DNA of 64,000 bases from Sophora flavescens (taxonomy: Eukaryota; Streptophyta; Magnoliopsida; Fabales; Fabaceae), in assembly GCA_030762895.1 (NCBI GenBank), contig CM061067.1:105991888-106055887 (forward strand), given 5' to 3'. Position numbers and translations under genes: made by a program. The notes under the pieces are model-generated. The model was given only the letters and a program-made list of their open reading frames with translations. It was not told where the DNA came from and ran no database searches. Below are positions 56,575 to 64,000 of the stretch, in pieces (within the stretch, counting starts at the first letter, position 1; every line of letters starts with the position of its first letter).

Positions 56575-57910
56575 TGATAAGCCTCTGGCTCATCTAGTTT
56601 TATAGCTAGTATGACCAGGGTTTTGTGCAAATTATATCGTATTTTCACCCAAATTAGATTAGATTGTCCTCAAGCAAGGTTTTGAGTCTCTAGAGTAGTT
56701 TTAAGTTAATTTAGCTAGTTTTAAGTCAAAATAATACACTTATGCTTATTTCCTTGTTTTCAGGTTAAGTAGAAGTTGAGAAAATAAAGAACAGGGGATT
56801 CGCCCCGCGAAAGCCATGCTCGCCACGCGACCCCGAAGCCTGACTGTTCCAAGAAATTGCTAAATCTCTGGGTCGCCTCGCGAAGAAGGTCTCGCCCCGC
56901 GAGTCTTCCAAACCTGAAAAAGTCAGAGACGATCACGGCTTGCCCGTGTTGAAGGTCATGGCCGTGGCGCTTTGAAGTCGAAGAGTCTCGCCTCGCGAGC
57001 ATCCCTTCGCCTCGCGAGTCTGGAAGTCAGAGAGCATCACGGTTAGGCCCTGATGGCCATAACGGGCGTAAGGAGGAAACTCTTCATATCCTCGCCTCGC
57101 GAGAGACACTTCGCCTCGCGAGAATGCCAAGGGTTGCTGACAGTTCATGAAATTCGCCTCGCGAATGGTTGTTCGCCTCGCGAGTCATCTGAATTCTGAA
57201 TTTGTATAAAAGGCTGTTCTGAATATTTTGTAGAGACTTTTTGCTTCTCCATTTTCTGTTTTACACTTTTCTCTGTGATTTCGTTTGTGTTATGGAGAAC
57301 TAAATTCTTAGGATTGATCTATTGTAATTGATTTCCACATACTTGAGGTTCTTATACTTTCCTGTTTTGTATGCTTTTCCCTCTTCAATGCCATGCCTTG
57401 TATTTCTGTTTGTTTAATTCAGGAGTATAATGCATTGTATTGATTTATTTCCGGTGATATCATGTTCCTATAATCAATCGCGTTTGTTTAATTCGCGTGT
57501 GTACGTTCATGTTCGTTTAGTTCATGAGGGCTTAACCCCGTTTGTTTAATTCGGGAATAGGGACATGTATCTCAGAGCGAGTTTCGTTTGTAAATTGTTG
57601 CTACAACCGGGAGGGGATAAGAATTTGCTTAGGGCCTGGAAATTGTATGAACCTATGATAGTGGGAAATCAAGAGCAATAGATTAATCTGTTTTTGACTA
57701 TTGATAATCCCTTTTCAACTGCCTTGTTTTTGATTGCTCTGTTTTGTTGTTTCTTATTTTGCACTCCAATCCAAACCCCCCCCCAAAACTGATTTTTTTT
57801 GTGAAAAGTAATATTCTCAGAGTCCTTGAGAGACGACATCCGAGTTGTCTCACTATACTACACTTTTAAACCCACTCGTCCCTTTTGGCGCGTGCGCGAC
57901 AGCGCGACCA
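56575..57910 (+). repeat. A3 3' LTR
   Basis: Starts TGATAAGCC (one base differs from the 5' LTR start) and ends GCGCGACCA. Module array repeated at about 56800-57185; TATAAAAGG at 57205-57213; the C-run is only 9 (57776-57784). Confidence 0.92.
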
Positions 57911-58170
57911 GCGACCGAAGATTTCGGTCGCTAAACATGAAAATTCGGTTGCTATACTGTATAGCGACCGAATTAGCGACCAAATTAAGGGGGTAGCAGA
58001 AACCCTGGTGGCTAAATGTTTAGCGACCGAACATGTATTTCGGTCTCAAAATTGTCGGTCGCAAAATTATATATTTTGGTCGCCGTATAGTTGGTCGCAT
58101 GCTCAGCTCACCTAATTTGGTGACCGATATTCGGTCGCTATTTCGGTCGCAAATTTTGATTTTTTTTTTA
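57911..58170. repeat. K2 left subterminal repeats
   Basis: Dense GCGACCGAA and TTCGGTCGC motifs in both orientations, continuing the 48180 terminus after A3. Confidence 0.85.
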
Positions 58171-58467
58171 AATTTTCCTGTAACTTAATCCTGCCGACCA
58201 AATATTGTTTTTCAACTATTACCCCATTGATTTTTAATTTCTGATATAAACAAAATACACCAATATTTTTTTTTGAATAAATAGAAAACGTAAATATGAT
58301 GTACTAACGATCCAAAACACCACAGTCAACATGATCAAGAAAACATATACATTAATTAACGCAAGTTTAATAATTGTTTATAAAAAAAGTTTAATAAGTA
58401 CTAATTAACGATCAAAACATAAAAATACACCACAATCAATAAGTACTAATCAAAATATCAAAACACA
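58171..58467. other. K2 AT-rich spacer
   Basis: No gene seen; includes likely 3' region of the B3-like exon. Confidence 0.4.
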
Positions 58468-58713
58468 TCAATCTTCCAAAGGGATGAACATGTAGAAGCG
58501 AGAACCCCCAAGGTACTTAAACTTTGCCAATGCACCAGTGGACAACAAATACAACTCCCTGATACCATTTGTATCTGTTGCAAAATATGGGCGATCCTCA
58601 TGGATTACTATATTCCCATTGAACATATTTCCGCTTTTGTCTTCAATAGTCACAACACGCGGTATTTCTTGTCCCCAACGACGGTAGAATGATCGCGGGA
58701 TTGAAATCAAATC
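58468..58713 (-). pseudogene. B3-like DNA-binding domain exon inside K2
   Basis: Minus-strand exon preceded by acceptor TTTGCAG at 58720-58714, starting DLISIPRSFYRRW and ending FYMFIPLED with a stop at 58468 (81 residues). The pattern IPRSF...VVTIEDKSGNMF...GALAKFKYLGGSRFYMFI matches plant B3 domains (an (I/L)PKxF start and F-x-Y-x-G-x-S-x-F-x-V/M-x-I end). B3 domains bind DNA in ARF, REM and RAV factors. It probably derives from a REM-like gene. The open frame has no fault within the exon. Upstream coding exons were not found between 58714 and 60910, so it may be a gene fragment carried by the transposon. A divergent cellular gene is the alternative. Confidence 0.6.
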
Positions 58714-59020
58714 CTGCAAATACACAAGAACAATTTAGTAAATGATTAGTTTATGCCTTAACCATCATTACGTGAATCCGATCGTTATTCTTAAGTTGAT
58801 GAGATACATGCACGATCTATATGGATGGCTGTCTCAAAACATTTAGTCGGATCCATTTTCCGATAAAACGATAAGGAAAACAAGTCATATGTCTAAACTT
58901 CATCAAGTGATAATAAGAAAAGATGGAAAGATCCATGTAGCATACTAGCATGTTAAAATATAATAAAGAAATGCAACTTCACATGCAATTTTACAGATTA
59001 GCAAACATAGTAGTTTTCAG

Positions 59021-59098
59021 GAAAGCAGATGCTTTTACGTCGTTTTGAAGGATGGTCATAGAGAGGACTTTTCCTACCCGAAGTGCCTAGATAACCTA
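59021..59098 (+). pseudogene. DUF3223-like exon inside K2
   Basis: 78-bp exon with acceptor TTTTCAG (ends 59020) and donor GTAAGG (59099), exactly 26 codons. It reads ESRCFYVVLKDGHREDFSYP and then KCLDNL, matching the core of DUF3223 (DCL/EMB514-type and Pol V C-terminal domains: SRCFYVV..DG..EDFSYxKC). It is on the opposite strand to the B3-like exon. No neighbouring exons were found. Inferred to be a captured host exon. Confidence 0.6.
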
Positions 59099-60909
59099 GT
59101 AAGGATGGTCATCAACAACTATTTCTGGAAAGCTCCATTTTCTACTGAAACAAATGAGTAGAAAACCAGAGTTGTTTTCATAATATTGTGTACAGAGCTG
59201 CTTTCTAATGTGAATAATGTTTTAATGATGACGGCACGTCATGCATGTGCCTGGCAAACTGTGCCTAGCCCTTCATTTTATCTAACCCTATACTTAATCC
59301 TTCATTATCTAAGAGACTCGCTTTTGTTGGCTTCAAGAAGAGACTTTCTTAAGCTCATGGACTTTAAATTAGTAAATGAATATTAACAACAACGAAGTCA
59401 TGCCATTTACGAACTAATAACACTTTATCAATTCATTCCAATGCTTACCATGTAATATATACAAATATGATTCCATAATCATTTCCAAACAAGTTATCAA
59501 TAAATACATATCAAATTATTCTAATTACATTGATTCATTGTTATTGAAAGATTTTTATTTTAAAGAGAATAAACTATTCTTCATAGCAATCCAAATGTAT
59601 GAACATGCTCAGATATAAGTACCGGCCTTCAATAAATTTACATCATCAAACAGAAAAGAGATAAGTAGAATTACCAAATGAATCTGATTCAAAATGAGTA
59701 AAAAGCTCTCTTGGAATTACAGGCTACAATAATGTTTTTAGATCATTTCATACTCCAACAAAGAATATTTTTTTGTTTACAAAGAAGTGAACAAGAACTT
59801 GAAATCCCTAAAACCCTCTTTTGAAATTTTTGAAACATATTCAGACAAGAACCAACAAATTCATGGATTCCAAACGAATCAAAATACAATACAATCAGAC
59901 TGCATACACGTACAATACAATATGAAATTATTCACAGCAAGTAAACAACTGCATCACAGAGGCTATAGATCTATTGTGAGATATTCCCTGAGGTAATATA
60001 ACAGAACAATGAACAACCTTCAAAGACATAAATTCAGCCAAGATATGGAAAGATAAACAGACCAGAAATTACAAGTGCCATATTTAATAGAAAACACATC
60101 ATTAACACAGGGACAATCTTGTTACTGGACATGTTAAACTAGAATGGTCTTCAAACAACTGCCTCAGTATTGGTCATTTGTTTGAACTATAGCCATGAAC
60201 TATCCATGTTTGAAATTGTAGACACCTAGAACAAAACAAATTGAAAATCCATAGCACACATCCTCACTAACCAATTTAGATGCATTTCACAAAGCAGAAC
60301 TGAATCTAAATCAAAGACTAAGATGCTGAAATGGAAGGTAATTTCACAGCTAAATCAACAAGAAGCAAACCAGAAGGGTTCTCAGATTAAATTTGAAACA
60401 TTAAATTGGTACAGTTACACTAATCCTAGTCTCACTGTTATCTTTATCTCATCACTTAAATATGCTAATGGATTCAAGTTTCACGACCAATGCAGGTGGG
60501 TGCTTTGAGGCTTTAAAGTTTAAATTATACAACACGTCAATAATCAACAAAAAACCAAAACCTGTTTATGTTTCGCAGTCTCACAGGTAGCATTGGCATT
60601 CTGTGGCTCAAGTAAACATCAATTCTAATCTCACAGTCTTGACTTTTGATATTTCAATGCATTCAAAAAAAAGTTACAAAAACAGATTTCTCGTACTTTC
60701 TCAATGAGAGCTTCCTAATCCTAATAGGAGTGATTAAATAATGACACATGAAAACAAATGATCATCACAACTCACAACTCACATGAAATACACAAATAGC
60801 TCTTCTCAGTAGTAAGCAATAAAGCAATGAAATACATACAATCCACAAAATTTTTGAAATGAAACAATGAAGCAAAATAAAAAATGATACATAGAGAGTC
60901 CATGGTTAC
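59099..60909. other. K2 interior, no recognisable exon
   Basis: AT-rich; short ORFs on both strands show no family. Probably intronic relative to the minus-strand exons. Confidence 0.4.
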
Positions 60910-61250
60910 CTCAAGGCAGAGCAGGGAATGCACAAAATGAGGAGAGAAGAGGGTAGGAGGAGCTCTGCGCGTGGTGACCGGAGGGCTACGTGTTGGTAGC
61001 CGGAGTATTGGTCGAAGCACTGAAACGGAGGGGGGGAATTAAAAAGAGAGCAGGAAGAGGGGAAAGGAAGAGATGAGAGGAAGATACGGAAGAAGAGGAG
61101 GAGGAGGACGGAGGCTTACCGGAGATGGCGGTGGTGGTGCGCACTGCGGTGGTGGCGATGGTGACTGGCGGCCTGACGACGCGAGGGAGAGAAAAGGGGT
61201 GAGGGTCGAAGAGATGGCAGAAATGAGGAAGAAGGGAAAGATTTCACGAT
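60910..61250 (-). other. Probable 5' UTR exons of a captured transcript in K2
   Basis: Minus strand: an exon ending at 61120 with donor CTCCG/GTAAG, an intron 61119-61020 ending CCGTTTCAG, and an exon 61019-60910 with donor CTTGAG/GTAACC. The exons are C-rich and GC-richer than surroundings, without ATG, as in leader exons. They could belong with the B3-like exon on the same strand. Confidence 0.45.
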
Positions 61251-61261
61251 TTTAGGGATTT

Positions 61262-61723
61262 ATAATTTGGCGACCGAAATAATCGGTCACTAAATCGGCC
61301 GCCAATCACTTAAATACAAAATCGGTCGCTACATTCGGTCGCGGGATGAGTTAATTTGAATTTTGAATTCATAAATTTAGCGACGGATTTTTAAATCAGT
61401 TGCTAACATGCGCGGTTTTAATTTTTTTACGCGCCGTTTAGCGACCGAATTAATATCGGTCGCAAATGTAAATAAAATTTAACCATTGCATTTAATTCGG
61501 TCGCCATTTCGATCGCTAAGAAGACATAAAATTTCTGACTTTTAAGTTCCTTTATTTAGCGACTGAAATAGCGACCGATAACCCTGCTACGCTCTATTTC
61601 GGTCGCAGTATTAACTCTAATCAGTCTTTCATGTAGATCCTACAATCGGTCGCCATTTCGGTCGCAAATAGCAATCGAAAAATTCGGTCACTATTTTCGG
61701 TCGCTAAACAACCTTTTTTTTGG
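61262..61723. repeat. K2 right subterminal repeats
   Basis: More than fifteen CGGTCGC/GCGACCG-type motifs in both orientations up to the terminus. Confidence 0.85.
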
Positions 61724-61728
61724 TAGTG

Positions 61729-62723
61729 GTTGGTAATATGCTTGTGTTTGGTTATCTCTCATGGGGAGAGATAATCGTTTGAGATACATCATTCGAGGAG
61801 ATGGTAAAGGGTCTAACTCGTAGCGAAGGTAGATTGACCTAATGCGATGCAATGGCAAAGGGCCTCCCTCAAGGAGAAGGCAATGATAATCATTGCAAGC
61901 GTATTAGTACCTCCTTCTTAGAGATGGCAAAGGGACTAACTCGTAGCGATGACATGCATATTGGCCTAATGCGAGGTGCTGACAAAGGGCCTCCTACATG
62001 GAGAAGGCAATGTTGGACATTGCAAGGTTATGGATACTTCCTTCGTAGAGATGGCAAAGGGCCTAACTCGTAGTGATGACATATTGGTCTAATGCGAAGC
62101 AATGACAAAGGGACTCCTACGAAGAGAAGGCAATGGGATGTCATTACACGCATATGTTTGTTTTGTTGATATAATTGTATGTGTTTTGGTTTATTTATAT
62201 TATTATTTGAAACATTTTGAGATTAAATTATTTTGAAAATGACGGATTATCATGGTTGTTTTTTCGATTACCGCGCTGACTGAAAACATCTTTTCAAAAA
62301 TCTTTTAGAACAATGTTTACTTACTGATATTATGAATCTCATTAGTGGTGTTGTCTTTCAGAGTTGAGTTTACAGGTGACAAGTTAGATGATGCAGCTTC
62401 TTGAGAAAGTCTTGGAGATATTAGTTCTAGTTTATTTATTTCTTTTTATTTCTTTTGGTTTATTAGACGCTCGTGTTTTGAGGAAAAAAACAACTGTAAA
62501 ATAGTTATATGGTTTTTAATCAATAATATTTATGATGATTTATTTTATTTGGATATAATAGTTCATTTAGCATTATTACTTTATTTAATTTTTTGAATAT
62601 ACGAGAAACTTTCAGACTTAAATTTATTGTGAAAAAATTTATGACTCGATTATTTAATTTAAATATTTTAAAGGTTTTTATAGAAAATTAATTTGGAATA
62701 CTAATGTAACGAAGGGCATTACA
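61729..62723 (+). repeat. R4 5' LTR, second part
   Basis: Continues the R4 LTR after K2 and ends GGGCATTACA (62723), followed by the Met-type PBS. Confidence 0.75.
61798..62157. repeat. Tandem repeat, about 125-bp unit, three copies, in the R4 LTR
   Basis: Units start at 61798, 61921 and 62048 with GAGATGGCAAAGGG and contain CTAACTCGTAG and GAGAAGGCAATG. Confidence 0.88.
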
Positions 62724-62727
62724 TTTA

Positions 62728-62740
62728 TGGTACCAGAGCA
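62728..62740 (+). promoter_or_regulatory. R4 primer binding site (tRNA-Met type)
   Basis: TGGTACCAGAGCA, one change from the common TGGTATCAGAGCA, four bases after the LTR. Confidence 0.85.
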
Positions 62741-63267
62741 GTTCAGTCCTAAATTGGACTGTGGTGGTGGGACTTTTTCTAAAATCAAAACATGGGCGCA
62801 TAGGACTGATGTTAGAGTTATAAAGACTACATGCAGATGTTGGGCCTGACCAACCCAATATTTGATTGGTGGTATACAGATTTATGAGGACTAACATGCA
62901 AGTATATGAGTTTTGTTAGCGTGAAAAGTTTTTTTTTAAAAAAAAAAATTGTTGTGTGTGAGAAACTTTGGAGTTGACCGGTGTTTGATATATTTTTTTT
63001 GTGTGTGTATTGTTTACCTCCACTTCCTGTTTAAGTTGTTCAATACTGTGTAAGACTTGTCATATGTTGTTGATTTTAATTAATTATTGTTTGTGATTGA
63101 AAACTTACCCGAGATTGTTTGTTGTTCTGAAAATTTATTTTGATGATCATAATTCATGTATCCACAGTGTATGTAAATCAATTTATTTTCTAGTTGCTTG
63201 TTTATTTATTTATTTAACATTTTTTATAAGTATTTAGATGTTGGAATTTCGGGAACGAAATTTCTTG
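62741..63267 (+). other. R4 interior, non-coding
   Basis: About 530 bp with T-rich stretches and no gag or pol motif in any frame. Confidence 0.75.
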
Positions 63268-63282
63268 AAAGAGGGGAGAAAA
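63268..63282 (+). promoter_or_regulatory. R4 polypurine tract
   Basis: AAAGAGGGGAGAAAA immediately before the second LTR. Confidence 0.75.
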
Positions 63283-64000
63283 TATAACATCCTAAAATTT
63301 CAATATTATCTTTTTAATAAAAGATTAAGCTATTGGGGGTTTATTGTAGAAAATGATTCTTTAATAATTAAAAGAATGTAAAGTTAGAAAAATAAAATAA
63401 AATAAAAATAGAAAAATTAAATAAAATGGTTTAAATGGGCCATCATGTAGAAGTTACTCACGTGCAGGGGTGGCTTCAATTTGATAATAAGAGGAGACTC
63501 CCACTAACAAACAAAAAGGGGAGTTCAAAAGTAAAACCTGATTCGTTTAACGGGGCCAGACAGTTACGGAAGAGAAGAGAAATAAGAGTACGGTAGCCCT
63601 GATTAATGATTACATGGCTGAGTAGGGAGATACACAGATAAAAAAAATATTGGAGAAAAGAAATATATTTTATGAAACATTGACTTTTGTCTTCTAAAAC
63701 TTTTAGAGCTATTTGGGGTCTACGAGAAATAAATAAAAACTTTTTTCTTAAATTTTTGTGGTATAAATAGATTTTAATGGGTTTGAGTATATAATTAAAG
63801 AATAATTATTTAGATTTTTTCTTTAAAATGAAATTCATGTTTTATTAGTGAATAATTATTATGATATAGAATATTTACAAATAAATTGATTGATATGATT
63901 ATTACTATTATTTGATATGTTTTTTGTGATATTTGATATCTTAGTGTTGTCTTAATATGAACTTGATGAAGACATGCGGTAATTTGGACAATTTGGTTGG
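63283..64000 (+). repeat. R4 3' LTR, cut by window end
   Basis: Matches 47108-48120 apart from the MITE and small indels. Starts TATAACATCC against TGTAATATCC in the left copy. Confidence 0.85.

Larger units (their letters stand above)
48207..57910 (+). mobile_element. Athila-like Ty3/gypsy retrotransposon A3
   Basis: 9.7-kb element: LTRs 48207-49551 and 56575-57910, PBS, gag, protease, reverse transcriptase-RNase H, integrase, 3' non-coding region and polypurine tract. Perfect 5-bp duplication GCGAC at 48202-48206 and 57911-57915. LTRs differ at only a few percent of positions or less by eye, so insertion is fairly recent. Even so, every coding domain is broken by frameshifts or stops. Confidence 0.93.
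48180..61728. mobile_element. CACTA element K2, carrying A3 and captured gene fragments
   Basis: Ends CACTACAAAAAAAACC (48180) and, inverted, CACTACCAAAAAAAAGG (61728), both running into TTTAGCGAC. Flanking triplets are GTA and GTT, one mismatch. Subterminal GGTCGC/GCGACC arrays lie at 57911-58170 and 61262-61715. Without A3 it is 3.8 kb and lacks TNP2, so it is non-autonomous. Its interior holds a B3-like exon, a DUF3223-like exon and two probable UTR exons. Confidence 0.88.
47108..64000 (+). mobile_element. LTR retrotransposon R4 with almost no interior (chromovirus-like)
   Basis: Left LTR 47108-62723 (interrupted by a MITE and by K2), PBS TGGTACCAGAGCA (62728-62740, Met-tRNA type), a 559-bp interior without coding capacity, polypurine tract AAAGAGGGGAGAAAA (63268-63282) and a second LTR from 63283 to the right edge. 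The LTR start (TGTAATATCCTAAAATTTCA), Met PBS and GGAACGAAATTTCTTGAAAG before the tract resemble Tekay/Del-type chromoviruses. A non-autonomous deletion derivative. Inserted in K3. Confidence 0.85.

Noticed and set aside
61073..61255. Gly/Arg-rich plus-strand ORF
   Set aside because: Complement of the C-rich leader-like exon; biased composition keeps the frame open.
61852..62073. 73-residue ORF in R4
   Set aside because: Translation of the 125-bp tandem repeat in an LTR.

Overview
The window is nuclear DNA of a flowering plant, probably a eudicot and plausibly a legume. The evidence is GT-AG introns in a plant-type GDSL esterase gene, long Ty3/gypsy LTR elements of the Athila type primed by tRNA-Asp-like sites, a Ty1/copia element, CACTA (En/Spm) transposons with TNP2 genes, a tRNA-derived SINE and Mutator-like inverted-repeat elements. 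The legume guess rests on general repeat character only. Nothing bacterial, organellar or CRISPR-like was seen.

Layout. 1-3229 is the 5' part of a minus-strand gypsy element (broken gag, PBS, LTR). 3230-7330 holds a SINE with a 20-bp target duplication, LTR-like debris, a tandem repeat and a Mutator-like element. 7331-37015 is one nest. A minus-strand copia element (C1) has an Athila-like element (A1, 7341-16138, TSD TATGG) in its 3' LTR. Its integrase is cut by a solo LTR (S1, 19127-37010, TSD AACGT). S1 contains a 16.5-kb CACTA element (K1, 19691-36200, TSD AAG). K1 contains a young, internally deleted Athila-like element (A2, 19741-24866). 37016-41248 is non-coding repeat debris. 41249-44403 is the only intact host gene: a five-exon GDSL esterase/lipase on the minus strand. 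44958-46170 holds a Mutator-like end and a LINE scrap.

From 46171 to the right edge is a second nest. CACTA K3 (left end and the tail of one gene only) is interrupted by an LTR element with a nearly empty interior (R4, from 47108). The first LTR of R4 carries CACTA K2 (48180-61728). K2 carries Athila-like A3 (48207-57910, TSD GCGAC). K2 also appears to have captured host gene fragments: a B3-like DNA-binding exon and a DUF3223-like exon.

How the parts relate. Apart from the GDSL gene, coding regions are selfish-element genes and nearly all are broken. A2 and A3 are related: they share ends, a conserved 3' non-coding region with a stem-loop, and a cysteine motif. The A2 LTR is a mosaic of A3-type and A1-type sequence. 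The LTRs of A2, A3 and an S1-family fragment carry paired CG-rich modules at an almost constant 19-bp spacing, next to a second set of paired inverted repeats. This looks like an organised cis-regulatory or structural array and is the most unusual signal here.

Limits. All family assignments come from recognising motifs by eye; no search was run. Some frameshifts in the elements could be assembly errors, though the GDSL gene is clean.
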